Assembly (NCBI GenBank): GCA_034638255.1
Contig: JAWPGT010000012.1
Location: forward strand, 744,001-808,000
DNA from: Coprinus comatus
Lineage: Eukaryota; Basidiomycota; Agaricomycetes; Agaricales; Agaricaceae
Reading direction: 5' to 3'
Length of the DNA: 64,000 nucleotides
In this document: piece by piece, positions 21,901 to 31,066 of the stretch
Layout of the letters: the number at the start of each line of letters is the position of its first letter
Numbering within the stretch: position 1 is the first letter of the stretch
The notes under the pieces: generated by a model
The model's database searches: none
What the model saw: only the letters and a program-made list of their open reading frames with translations
What the model was told of the DNA's origin: nothing
Position numbers and translations under genes: made by a program

Positions 21901-22422
21901 CGAAATCTTCGAACGTATAATTTCCACGACACGATCAAATAGTCCAGGTGGAATAGGTATGTTTTTGAGACTCCAGGGAATGTGTTCAATAGTTGGTATG
22001 ACCACAGGATCGAAGTATTCTGATGAAAATTTTCCTTTCTCTTCTTCGCACCAGGCAAAACCCAATTCTTGGAGCTTGATAAGGTGATGTACTAACTTTT
22101 CTTCTTCGGACCATAAGAATTCATCTTTGTTTACATTTGTAGCCTCTTTCCGTTCCTGTGTGTAGCGTATTCCAGGTGAGAAGTCAGGAGGTTTAAATGG
22201 AAGTTTAGGAAGTGAGTCGAGAGGATTAGAGGGGATACGTCGAACAATGCGAAATTTCTCTGGAAGGGTGGTGGATACTGGTTTAACTCGGTGCGCAACT
22301 TTCTTGTAGGCAAGACTCTCAATTAATGAATGGTGCATTTCGTGTAGATTGATTTCGAATATATCTTGGACTTTATGGACTGGAGAGAATGGTTCGGAAG
22401 TGAAAGCAATTGGTGAAATCAT
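18997..22422 (-). CDS. pol: Pol polyprotein: reverse transcriptase, RNase H, integrase
   Basis: 1141 residues from ATG 22422 without a stop. Reverse transcriptase: palm motif FVDD near residue 302, preceded by SRWFCVLKKDKKSLRLVHD. RNase H: LAVDTSYIAVGYIL near 467. Integrase: zinc motif H...H...CHEC (about 755-795), then the D,D35E core with HIDTMF (about 815), VTDNGPAF (about 877) and an Asn-Gly-Ile-Val-Glu segment (about 910). The C-terminus shows no chromodomain. The Pol frame is open upstream of its ATG to about 22606, overlapping the end of Gag by roughly 60 nt in the -1 frame, so Pol may be made by frameshifting rather than from its own ATG. Confidence 0.95.
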   Translation of the reverse strand: MISPIAFTSEPFSPVHKVQDIFEINLHEMHHSLIESLAYKKVAHRVKPVSTTLPEKFRIVRRIPSNPLDSLPKLPFKPPDFSPGIRYTQERKEATNVNKDEFLWSEEEKLVHHLIKLQELGFAWCEEEKGKFSSEYFDPVVIPTIEHIPWSLKNIPIPPGLFDRVVEIIRSKISAGVYEPSSSSYRSRWFCVLKKDKKSLRLVHDLQPLNAVTIKDSGLPPTVEQYAESFGGRGCYGVFDLFVGFDQRALAEESRDLTTFQTPLGTLRLTSIPMGYTNSMQIQHGDLTFLLQDEIPHVAAPFVDDVPVKGPETRYELEDGNFEVIPENPGIRRFVWEHLQNINRIIQRIKHAGGTFSAAKTSICVSSATVVGHLCTYEGRLPDPSRIQKVLDWPPCQNVSEVRGFLGTMGTIRIFIQDFARISRPLVKLTRKGTEFSWGEEEESAMEELKELAKNSPAIRAIDYRSGREVILAVDTSYIAVGYILLQVGDDKKRYPSRFGSITLNERESKYSQAKLELFGLFRALKDVRTWIVGVKNLVVEVDAKYIKGMINNPDIQPNATINRWISAILLFDFKLRHVPGHLHGPDGLSRRPQAPEDPIHNDDFEDWIDEANAFSISISSNKKWYTTANTLSIELVNEKHQVLTEIDQPLPDSPSLSYAPISSFSSNIPPSPNLIPRSDKATTKEHELQQVKAYLEEPKRPNEMGEKALTKLVRKAAGFFFKDGRLWKRDPKLKHKLVVESETKRLNLLQQTHDELGHKGIFTTRTRLLERFWWPTIDNDIKWYISTCHECQVRSRQHIYIPPTVTIPLSLFRKVHIDTMFMPKSNGYRYIVHARCSLTSYPEWRMLRQENGRTLGAFVFEEILCRWGAIEEIVTDNGPAFIQAVEYLAQKYRIHHIRISPYNSRANGIVERRHFDVRQALMKAADGEQSKWTNVAPSVFWAERVSIQKSTGYSPYYMAHGLEPLFPFDLAEATFLAPSLENPIPTTDLIAYRAIQLQKRPQDLENVKQKILKARYESVKHFEETHKNLLRDFNFGPGSLVLVRNSRADGNVGRKDEARYFGPMVVIRRTTGGSYVLAELDGSISKLRFAAFRLIPYHPRNIKAIPLTRLTDIDIDTYMDETHDEGERSRSMEKASDEDI

Positions 22423-22544
22423 GAAACAGAAGATAGGATTGGTAGTGAATGTGATTGGATTAGAGTTTGGCGTGGAATTATTGAGTGAGTATGGTAATTT
22501 GTGTAATCTTGTGTCTCCTCGACATCTTGCCGAATCATCGAAAT

Positions 22545-24980
22545 TTAAAAATCCAGGTTCCGAATACGTCGTTCTGCTGGGACTGCAAATCTCACAAGAT
22601 TATTGGGGTCTGTGAGGACAAGCTGAACACTTCCATCGAGAGAGTATTGTAATCCTGCTTGGGTGTAGGAGTAGAATGGTTTTCCGAGAAGCAGCTCATA
22701 TGAAGCATTTTGTACAACCTGACATTGAAGGAAGAGGTTGTGACCACCAATTTGGACCCGTAAGTCTGGTAAGTGTCCTACTGTTGCTTCTTGTGACGTG
22801 TTTGCTGATTCCACTACCATTAATTGGTCTGTTCGCATAGGAATTCCAAGTTTTTCCCAGACGTCTCTTCGAATACCAATTACTTGTGAACCATTATCCA
22901 AAATAGCATTGACTGAAATGTTCCGGGGACCTCCGAGTGATACTGTGACGGTATGTAACTCTTCAATGTTGTTCGAAACTCTCAACATCTCCATTTCGTG
23001 AGTCATTGCATCTACATGCTCAACGTCTTCCTCTACTTCTTCTATCATAGAAACAGTTCCTTGACTGACTGGTACTCGCTTTGTTGTTATCTGATCTTTG
23101 ATGAGACGTCTAACTTCAGGTGAGATGGCGAGTAGTTCCTTGTGAGTGAGTGTAACTGTTGACTCTAAACCTTTTTCTAGTACACTCTGAATTATGTTTG
23201 GGTTTTCAATGGGTGTGGAGTATCGGAATTGTGGAGTAGGAGTGGAATGTGCATTGGTAGGATTAGGTTTTGGTGGTGAGATTTTCGGAGGAGGTACGTT
23301 TTCGGCAGCTTTCTGAGCACTTCTTGTTGTTGGGCCTTTCTTGGACTTGGCTGCTGTCTCAGCTGCTACTTTCTTTCGGATTTCTTCTGCCTGTTTGAAG
23401 GATGATACTGCCACTGAGTCTAACAATTTCAACTTTTCTAGATCCTCATCCGTAACTTCCTCAATCCTGCTGCCTTCGGCTTGTTTGAGCTGTTCGGGCA
23501 TTACCCAGGTATACTGTGCTACTGGTGGGATTGGTGTTGCTTCGAACATGTTGGTAGAAACCACAGGTGATGTCCTCGTTCTCATGAAGTTGTCAATGCG
23601 TTCTCTAATATCCTTCCCTGGTGCTAGTCGTGTTCCTACGAAGGTTCCATCCATAAGAACAATCTTGTTATTGGAATCTCGTTTGCATACTCCTCTCCGG
23701 ATGTAATCTTCAAGAATGTGGCAGGCATGGATGTAGTGAGTAGTTTCGGAACAGAAAAGGCAGGAATTTGTTCGAGGAGGACGTTGGTATGGTGTGGGAT
23801 TAGCAGGTACTTGTGGTTGAGGTGCGTTAGCCATAGACTCCATCCGTTGTGTAATCATGTTCATGGCAACTTCAGTAGTAGCAAGAAGTTGTTCGAGGCG
23901 GGAGAGGTCGTATGTTTCTCGGGCAGGAGGTGCAGCAGGTGGGGGCATGGAATAGGATGCACTCGATGGATTAGAACGGAGGTTGGATGTTGTGGTTTGA
24001 CTGGTGTAAGATCCTGTTGAGGTGAGGAGGAAATCCGCAGCATTGGCTACATCATTGATAGGCCATGGACGATGTTGTGGGTGATCAGGATGTTTGATAT
24101 AGAGCCGATTAATGAGTTTGTCACGAAATTCGGGGTTGAAACCAGACAAGAAAAGTGCGTTTCGTTCCATAGTTCCTATATCTCCAATATCCAGCAGTGT
24201 ATCTGACATAGTTATAAATTCCCTGTAGTACTCTCCGTACTGAAACCTTGATGTCATAGGAGTTCGGGATTGACGATCGGTAAGTAGTTCAAGATCCCGT
24301 CGAGTACACATACGATCCTCATCAGCTTCTGGATACATAGCCAAGATATCTCTTTTGAAAGCCTGCCAGCTAGATCCTTGTGCTGATGGCCTACTCTTCC
24401 ATGTTCGGTAGTCTCGTGAGTTCAAATATCCAAGTGTGTGCTCGATAGTCTCTTTCGAGGATATTTGACATGTTCTTGCTAGGCTTTCAACTCTTTCTAG
24501 GAAACGTTTCAGCAAAAGAGGATCACTGTCAAACCTCGGAGCCCCACGCTCATCAGGATAAGGCATGAATCGTTGTGGAGGGGGTGGTGGCTGGGGTGTT
24601 ATAGTTGATGCCCAGGAAGCAGGTATGAAACGGGGTGCTGTGATTGGTGTATGTATTCCAAAGTTGACATCATCTGTAGCCTTGAAACGAGCAGTTGGTT
24701 TAGGAGGAGGAGGGGGATTTTGTGTAGAGAATTTGCCCATTGGTGGTGGCGGAACTTTAGTCCTTGGGGCTTTGGGATGAAATTCGTCTTCAAATTCTGC
24801 AGGAGGAAGTGGTGGTTGTGACGGAATTTTGCTACTCGGATATATATGAGGGTATTTGTCATCAAACTCTGCAGAAGTAAGAGGTAGTTTGGAACTTGAA
24901 TTACCATATGCACCAGGTATACTGCCACCGTTTCCAGGAGTTACTGGGTCATCTCTAAATTTTCCTTCTTGTTCAGACAT
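22545..24980 (-). CDS. gag: Gag with aspartic protease
   Basis: 811 residues from ATG 24980. The first 150 residues are proline-rich with poly-Pro runs; a retroviral-type capsid region follows (FLERVESLARTCQ...YEYYREF-like helices). A CCHC zinc knuckle, C-x2-C-x4-H-x4-C, lies near residues 407-421 (CLFCSETTHYIHAC). A basic, Lys/Pro-rich linker precedes the aspartic protease, whose active-site loop reads ILDNGSQV near 690; Asn replaces the usual Thr/Ser of DTG/DSG. Gag packages the element RNA into particles in the cytoplasm and the protease matures the polyproteins. The frame is intact. Confidence 0.92.
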   Translation of the reverse strand: MSEQEGKFRDDPVTPGNGGSIPGAYGNSSSKLPLTSAEFDDKYPHIYPSSKIPSQPPLPPAEFEDEFHPKAPRTKVPPPPMGKFSTQNPPPPPKPTARFKATDDVNFGIHTPITAPRFIPASWASTITPQPPPPPQRFMPYPDERGAPRFDSDPLLLKRFLERVESLARTCQISSKETIEHTLGYLNSRDYRTWKSRPSAQGSSWQAFKRDILAMYPEADEDRMCTRRDLELLTDRQSRTPMTSRFQYGEYYREFITMSDTLLDIGDIGTMERNALFLSGFNPEFRDKLINRLYIKHPDHPQHRPWPINDVANAADFLLTSTGSYTSQTTTSNLRSNPSSASYSMPPPAAPPARETYDLSRLEQLLATTEVAMNMITQRMESMANAPQPQVPANPTPYQRPPRTNSCLFCSETTHYIHACHILEDYIRRGVCKRDSNNKIVLMDGTFVGTRLAPGKDIRERIDNFMRTRTSPVVSTNMFEATPIPPVAQYTWVMPEQLKQAEGSRIEEVTDEDLEKLKLLDSVAVSSFKQAEEIRKKVAAETAAKSKKGPTTRSAQKAAENVPPPKISPPKPNPTNAHSTPTPQFRYSTPIENPNIIQSVLEKGLESTVTLTHKELLAISPEVRRLIKDQITTKRVPVSQGTVSMIEEVEEDVEHVDAMTHEMEMLRVSNNIEELHTVTVSLGGPRNISVNAILDNGSQVIGIRRDVWEKLGIPMRTDQLMVVESANTSQEATVGHLPDLRVQIGGHNLFLQCQVVQNASYELLLGKPFYSYTQAGLQYSLDGSVQLVLTDPNNLVRFAVPAERRIRNLDF

Positions 24981-25205
24981 TGTAGATGGTGTTGATGACT
25001 GGCTAATACTATCACTGAGAAGGATGTCGAGATTAAGGGATGACTCTGATGGTGGTTGGGGTGTTAATGGTATATAGAAAGGTGGGGAGTAGGATGGACT
25101 TGAGAATCTGGGACTGGATGTTAAACGAAGGGGATTGTGAAGGGAAAGGGAGACCTCTTCGGCGAGGTTACGAGCAGGAGTTGGGGGAATGACAGGTCAA
25201 GAAGC

Positions 25206-25223
25206 CCCTCGCGGTGGGCTCCA
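25206..25223 (-). other. Probable primer binding site of the Gypsy element
   Basis: Two bases inside the 5' LTR on the minus strand begins TGGAGCCCACCGCGAGGG. TGG at this position is the usual complement of a tRNA CCA end. I cannot say which tRNA it matches. Confidence 0.55.
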
Positions 25224-25225
25224 GT

Positions 25226-25803
25226 TGAAGAGAAATAAGTGACGTTGTGATGTAATGATGCGAGTCGCCGACTGCGTCCGTCAGTCGGACTTCGAGACCT
25301 GGTAAGTCAAAGAGTAAATTTCAAATTTGCAGAGTTTCGGGATAAAATAAATAAATAGCGTGTTGAGTTCGTCAACGACGAACGTGTCCTCGAGGCGAAT
25401 GAAGAATTTGAAGTCGTTGAGATGATGCGGCAGTAGAATGAAAGGTTTGAAAACGGGGGTAAAATTCACTGGCTAACTACGACAGAACTGTACTACTTTT
25501 ATACTGAGAAAAATAAGATACCGAATCTTTTTATCATGTAAAGTAGACACCGAAAACCGTAAGTAAAACAATGAAGATGTAATTAAAACGTGTGTTTATG
25601 AAGTAAGGGAACCGAAATGAAAAGAAATAAAGTTTTTACTGAATGATAATAAAACATGCCAATGCTGCCTCGTGTAATGAACCGAATTTTGAGTAATTGT
25701 ACGTATGAGTCGGAAGAAAGTTTCGATAGGGTGGAATGTGCTTCAGAGATAAGATGGCCTGATATGTAGGAGGTACGACATCAGGTGATTTCGTATCTTC
25801 ACA
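25226..25803 (-). repeat. 5' LTR of the Gypsy element
   Basis: 578 bp partner of 18385-18959, with one additional CCG triplet (GAGTCGCCGACTG versus GAGTCGACTG). It is followed on the plus strand by AAGC, the target-site duplication. Confidence 0.95.
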
Positions 25804-26129
25804 AAGCTTTGAAGGCTATTCCATTTCGCCATCGTGCATTTCTTCCCAACCAAATTCCACTAACATCTATAGCAACCATCCCCAAAATGTATGAAAGAAA
25901 CTTCGGCAGGTACTGAGTATACTGAGGATTGGATGTTGTTGATACGCCACATAAGAGCTGCTCTCTTTGTTTGCAAGAGGGCAATTTGGTCATCTATGCT
26001 TGATACTTCTGCATTAATGGAAGAAAGCACGTCTTCGGGTTCCTTGAGAAATTTTTTAGAGACGGTATTTGTAGTTGGCGCATGTGAGTTATTACAGCCA
26101 CAGTGTATGCAGGAAGAAGTTGTTGCCAT
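25804..26129 (-). pseudogene. F-box gene C, N-terminal half (split by retrotransposon)
   Basis: ATG 26129 starts a Cys-rich peptide (CIHCGCNNSH), then a coiled coil (IDDQIALLQTKRAALMWRI), then the first F-box residues (VYSVPAEV). After that the frame changes: the next frame reads FLSYILGMVAIDVSG up to the LTR border. The layout matches copies A, B and D. The rest of the F-box continues at 18384. At least one indel besides the 7.4 kb insertion breaks the frame, so the gene was probably already decaying. Confidence 0.75.
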
Positions 26130-26615
26130 AGATGATAGCGGTGGTAAAGGTTTGCTGTCGACACGTCAGTGTGTTAACATACGTTGAAAAGTTGTCGTAA
26201 TACGGATACCGACTTATGTAAGGGCGCACTGGGGAAATCGATTTCAAGCTGGTTTCCAGTGTCCCTTCCAAAAGCTCTGCATTGTCCCAACATAGAAAAA
26301 TTATGATGAAAACTCTTTTTGATTATTAGTTACTACGTTATAAAGAGTATGAAACCCATATAATCATAATCACAGAAAAAGATGAAAAGGATGTTGAACC
26401 ATCTCAACATGTCATCCCGGCATTCCCAATAAACCAATACACCTTTGTCAATATCACTACCATCCACAGTTTACCAGAACCATACTAGCCATTTTTACGG
26501 GATTAGTATCCACGACTTACAAGTTACAACTCGTAGTATCCAGACTAGTCTTCAGTCCAACTGTAGAAAGAGTTCCAAAAATCCATAACTACGAAAGTTG
26601 TGTTTGAACTCTTAT
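26130..26615. other. Upstream of F-box gene C; no gene seen
   Basis: No supported feature; probably includes the former promoter of F-box gene C. Confidence 0.4.
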
Positions 26616-26944
26616 TCACGATAGGAAGCCGAACACATTGTAAGACTCACAGTTAATAGATTCATTATGTTCAGGATCAGTCCTTTCACCGTCGCCCTCG
26701 TCGCTTCCACAGCTCAGAAAAAGCTTATCTTTAAAGGACCACTTGAGAGGCTGGAATTCGGCCACTACAGTCTCGAAGCGGTGGTGGTAGTCGTAGTACG
26801 TGTAGTGGATCCATAATTTGGGTGCGCAGTGGTCGTCAATGGGTATCCGATAATCAGAAGACAAACCTTGGTTATTGGTATTGAAACAACATTATCCTCA
26901 ACCTGAACATCCACTTAGACACCGTTGCACATTGTCAATGCCAT
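26616..26944 (-). CDS. Possible two-exon small protein, 90 residues
   Basis: ATG 26944 plus seven codons, a candidate intron (26922-26867, donor GTGTCT, acceptor CCAAG) and an open exon 26866-26616 join in frame. The peptide is aromatic-rich (KLWIHYTYYDYHHRFE) and ends FGFLS. I do not recognise it. It is supported only by the phase match and composition. Confidence 0.25.
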
Positions 26945-27110
26945 GAGCCTGGGAGGCGGTACGTGCAGCACAGATGTAGTAGTAGAAGATAGATGCCGGG
27001 AATGTGTGCAGGATGGTCCAGATGGTAAAGGAAATTTAGAAGTTCGTAACAGAATAAGAGGATGGATATGATCGAAGTGCAATTTCTTAAATGAGGAGGA
27101 TAAAAAAAGG

Positions 27111-27136
27111 GCATGGGCTGCATGGGCTGCATGGGC
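27111..27136. repeat. Short tandem repeat of a 9-bp unit
   Basis: GCATGGGCT is repeated almost three times in a row. It lies in otherwise featureless intergenic DNA (26945-27486). Confidence 0.7.
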
Positions 27137-27486
27137 AAGGCTTTTTCGTTCCTATTGCAATCTTGAAACTCCATACTAGGTTTGTGCTTCTCCTCTCGAA
27201 TGATCCACATCCTATAATCCAATGGAGAACAGACCCGATCTGATCGATATTGGATCGAGTTCAGATTAAAATGTATGGAGAAACGCCGCCATTAACACCT
27301 CATCGTGTTTCTGACTAGACCTTGCAGAAAGAAAATGAACAGTCTTGTCTACAATCTCTCCTTTCCGTTAGAGAATACAGGCTGCAAAATAAAAGGGCCG
27401 ACCCAGTCATTTCCCAACACCCACAATTCATCTAAACCTTTTCCCAACTCACCAACTTCACCAACCTTAAATTATCCCTCACTACG

Positions 27487-28515
27487 ATGTCTCCCCATTC
27501 CACTCTTATCCACTACCACATCATCTTCGCCATTTGGACGTTCTTCTGGAACGTTGTAACGCTTCCAGCATCTACAATCTACACATGGTGGAAGTCAGAC
27601 GGCGAGGATGTCATTGATGTTGAGGCCGGCAACGTAGTAGTAGTATCTCCGGTCATCCCTACTAGTGACGCTCAGCATGGTATGTCGAATTCTCTCCGTA
27701 TTCTTGATGTAATAGCAGATATACCTGACGCATATATTTCTAGTCACTGTCGTTCCAGTCTTGAAGTCAAAGGACCTTGAACTGGAATCAAAAACAACAG
27801 TCCGCTCCAGTAGGTTCATTCTATGGTCTTGTTTATTCGAAATAGTTCTCTGACTGCAATGCCACGTTTTCTGTAAATATTAATATTTAGCATTAGGAGG
27901 AACGGATTACACTTACGGTGGCGTCGTTCCACCAAAAGTCCAAGCCGAAATCTTGGCACAGGCTTTACGGCGATATGGATCTGCCGAGTTCACTGGTAAT
28001 TCCACAATTTCAACTACCATCACAAGTTCGGGTCCGTCAGAGGATGGAATCTTCGACGACACAGACTCTGGCTCGGGGGAATCACCTTTTACAAGTTCGG
28101 AGGAAGGGACTTTAGAGTCATTTGATGAGGGGAAGGCATTCGTCATTGTAGAAAGTGACGAGGACTCGGACTGGGACTCAGATTCTAGTAAGTGATATAA
28201 GCCTTTTATATGTCTGAGTATATGCTGATTATATGACTTGTATTTAGGATTGGAGGAGAGTTATTATACCTGTGACGAGGGTAATGACGGGGATGATCAA
28301 GTTGTTCAGATTCCTGAGATTAGAGTCACGGTGTACAAGTCAGACAGATCTCACTCTCTCGGACCGGTTCTCTCCATCCCCCTTCCTGCTTTGTCTATCC
28401 CCGTCAATAGGCGAGTTCACCCAAGGGATTTTCTTACGAGGTTAGTACCCTATTTTATCTTTTGCCTTTGCTTTTTGTTCATTGGGTGATGGTGATTTGC
28501 TGCTGTAGTCCCTAA
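27487..28515 (+). CDS. Hypothetical acidic protein with N-terminal membrane helix
   Basis: Four exons (27487-27679, 27897-28187, 28248-28440, 28509-28515) splice in phase to 227 residues. Near the N-terminus is a hydrophobic stretch (HIIFAIWTFFWNVVTLP), then a Gly/Tyr segment, EILAQALRRYG, and a long Ser/Asp/Glu-rich region (ESDEDSDWDSDSS). No known domain was recognised. The 217-bp first intron is long for this genome and might hide a small exon. The start is the first ATG before the hydrophobic segment. Neighbours give no hint of function. Confidence 0.6.
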
Positions 28516-29452
28516 ATACGTCCGGCCCAGGAAGAGGTCTTGATTTTCTCTCTCTTTTCTTTTCTTCTCTCTACCTCACACGGTTCAGTTAACAAAATAT
28601 TAAATATCTTGTATTATCTTTCTTTTTTCCATTTTATTTCTAGTTGCACGAAATAGTCTTTTTATTTGTGTGTTATGTATAGTATATCATTGAAATCTAC
28701 CACATTCAATTTCAACCAAAAGGACTTCCAGTTCAAAATAACAGAGAAAAATATATGGACTCTACGCATGTAACAAGTTAATAAATATATCATGCATTTC
28801 AATTGTGCACCCCTACAAATATCTTTTATGTTCAAACAACTGGACTTTGAGATACCTTTTACAATATCAATATCAGTACCCTTAACAGTCAAAATTCTCA
28901 ACGCCCACCCAGACTCAAACTCGCCGAATCGAGTCCTCACCCTCAACCTCCCTCACGAGTAGTCACCAATAGTCACCCACTGTATAATATCTGAGTGCTG
29001 CCTGAGTCGTCTACCTCACGCACTTCTACACTACATCCTCCATCCTCCATGAACATATTCAATAGGCACAATATAAAAGCATGAGAGTTAAACCTTCGTC
29101 GTAATCCATTGAAGAAAAGCCGGGTGGTCGTTAACCTCTTAAGTTAGTGATATGGTCAGACACCCCGAGTCTCCTCTGGAGTATTTAAGTTTAGGTTTAG
29201 CTTCACATTGTCAAGTTCCTCTACTATATATATAACGGTGCTTCAGACGTCTATAAGGTAAACACCCTAATAAATAGTCAGTGTCCCCACAGCTTTAAAC
29301 TTCAGAAAATCAGGAATTGATAATTGAGATACCTAAATAATTAGTCCTAAATGATAATACACACTATAAAAAAATTAACTCAGTCAAAAAAGAAAGAAAG
29401 AAGAGGGAAAAAAACGCAACGAATTTTGGGTATGTAGTATATAGCTATTATC
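28516..29452. other. Intergenic, A/T-rich
   Basis: No supported gene or repeat between convergent genes. Confidence 0.5.
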
Positions 29453-30934
29453 TCATTTCAAAAGACTACGTTCCAAAGTTTTCATCCTAATATCCATAAC
29501 TTTTTCACCATCTTTCTGATTCCTCTTCATACTCCTTCCTCCTCCTCCTCCTCCTCCGCCACCACTTCCACTTCCACCTTCACCTTCACCACATTCGCGA
29601 TCACCACCTCCAACGTTATCATCAACAGCATCTCTACCAAGTGGCGAATAACTCCTACCTCTTTGTCTTATATTACGGTCACCAGATGGTGTCGGTGTAC
29701 CACTTCTTGATCCTCCTGAACCACCACCTCTTCTACCTCTATTAACAGAGCTTTTTCGACTGATAGATGTTGAAGCTGTAGCTATAATCGTCGTTATTGT
29801 CGGTATCTGTGTTACTGTAGAAGAATTGGAAGTAGAAGTAGAAGTTGGTGTTGGAGTGCGTGTAGGTGTAGATGGTATAGAACCATTACTTCCAGTTGTA
29901 TGAATTTGAGGAGTAGGAGTAGAAGTAGGAGTTTGACCAGGAGTAAGAGTTTGACTAGAAGGAATAATAATAGGATCACCCCAAAATTTAAGTCTATAAA
30001 ACCATCCCCATCTTTCATAATGTTTTTGTTGACGTATATGAAAAAGTGCTTCTGTACGTTTCTTTTCGAAAACGGAACGATATCGCTCGTAACCTTCTCG
30101 AAATGATTTATCTACTCGAGATGAAAATATTAATTCACCGCGTGGATTGGTTGCTGGTGGGATTGTTGGTATTGGTCTTGATGAAGATGAAGATGATGAA
30201 GATGATGAAGAGATGGAAGATGAAGTCGAAGGTCTTGAATGTGTTGGTGATGATGTGGATAATGTTGGAGGTGGAGGTGGGGTGGTTGGGGTTGGTGAAC
30301 GAGAACGAGGGGATAATGGTGACGAAGGTGATGATGTTATAGTAGGTCTTGGAAAGAAAAAAGATAATGGGTTCCATTTAAATTTCGAACGTAAAGGTGG
30401 TTTTCGTGTGTTGAAATACATATTATATGAACGTAGTGATTTGTTGGCATGTGGTACATACCTAAGTCCCAGTTTATTAGCATGATAATGAAAGACGGGT
30501 CAAGAAACGTACTTGTTGGCATATGCTATCTTGTCATAGTACATCCCACTTGCGAAAAATAAAACCAGAGTGGTGACGCTGACGAAGAGGAGACCACTTG
30601 TGATGTAAGGGTCTAGGTGAGGTGTCTTGATTGATTGTTCATTGTAGATTTCTGGGCGTATCCTTCCCAAGAAACCCTTGTACAAAAGTCCCAATAACGA
30701 ATATTCTGGTGGTAGAAATACTTCGAATAGAAGAATAGTGACAACTAAGAGTTGTTGTATTAAGAACACTAAAATGAGCGTTAAAGTTGAAGCGTTCTGG
30801 ATGAAGAAAAGTGGCGTACGTTGGTACTTGTGTTTTCTACGCTGAAGAGCAGCAGCAGTTTCTTTGAGACGTTCTTCGAAAAAGTTGAGATCTCTGAAGA
30901 TTGCATGGTCTGCTACTGGAAATCGAGGAGGCAT
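29453..30934 (-). CDS. SPO7: Spo7-like protein (nuclear envelope/ER phosphatase regulatory subunit)
   Basis: Two exons (30934-30513, 30461-29453; donor GTACGT, acceptor ACTTAG) give 476 residues. The N-terminal region (DHAIFRDLNFFEERL) precedes a basic stretch and two hydrophobic segments (LTLILVFLIQQLLV and LLFVSVTTLVLFFASGMY), then YANKYVPHANKSLR and the conserved ELIFSSRVDKSFREGYERY. The middle and C-terminal parts are Ser/Thr/Pro-rich low complexity with Asp-poor repeats. Spo7 with Nem1 dephosphorylates lipin (Pah1) at the ER/nuclear membrane and so controls phospholipid versus triglyceride synthesis. It is divergent from CDC20. The assignment rests on remembered fungal Spo7 sequence, so moderate certainty. 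Confidence 0.8.
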
Positions 30935-31066
30935 ACCTTAATTATTCATGTTATTTACCCACACTCCTACACTCCGGACAGCACGTGATCTGGCGCGAGT
31001 AACCCACGTGGTCAGTTGAACTGAAGCTCTCTCGCGTTTCTCTTTAACCCCCAAACCCAAAAGTCA
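30935..31066. promoter_or_regulatory. Divergent SPO7/CDC20 promoter with two CACGTG boxes
   Basis: 132 bp between the two ATGs contains two exact CACGTG palindromes at 30982-30987 and 31005-31010, 23 bp apart. CACGTG is bound by bHLH factors in fungi (known); regulation here is inference. Confidence 0.6.

Larger units (their letters stand above)
18385..25803 (-). mobile_element. Full-length Ty3/Gypsy LTR retrotransposon, minus orientation
   Basis: A 7.4 kb element bounded by two near-identical LTRs (18385-18959 and 25226-25803) with TG...CA ends. It carries two uninterrupted reading frames: Gag with protease (24980-22545) and Pol (22422-18997). Pol domain order is reverse transcriptase, RNase H, integrase, which is the Ty3/Gypsy order. 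The 4-bp sequence AAGC flanks both ends as a target-site duplication. The LTRs differ visibly only by one CCG triplet, so insertion is very recent and the copy may be active. It sits inside an F-box gene on the same strand. Confidence 0.96.

Noticed and set aside
22570..22600. Classical -1 slippery heptamer at the Gag end
   Set aside because: A TTTAAAT string exists but is in the Pol phase, not the Gag phase required for a standard -1 slip.
30147..30485. Plus-strand acidic, Gly/Val-rich open frame
   Set aside because: It is the complement of the Ser/Pro/Thr low-complexity part of the Spo7-like gene.
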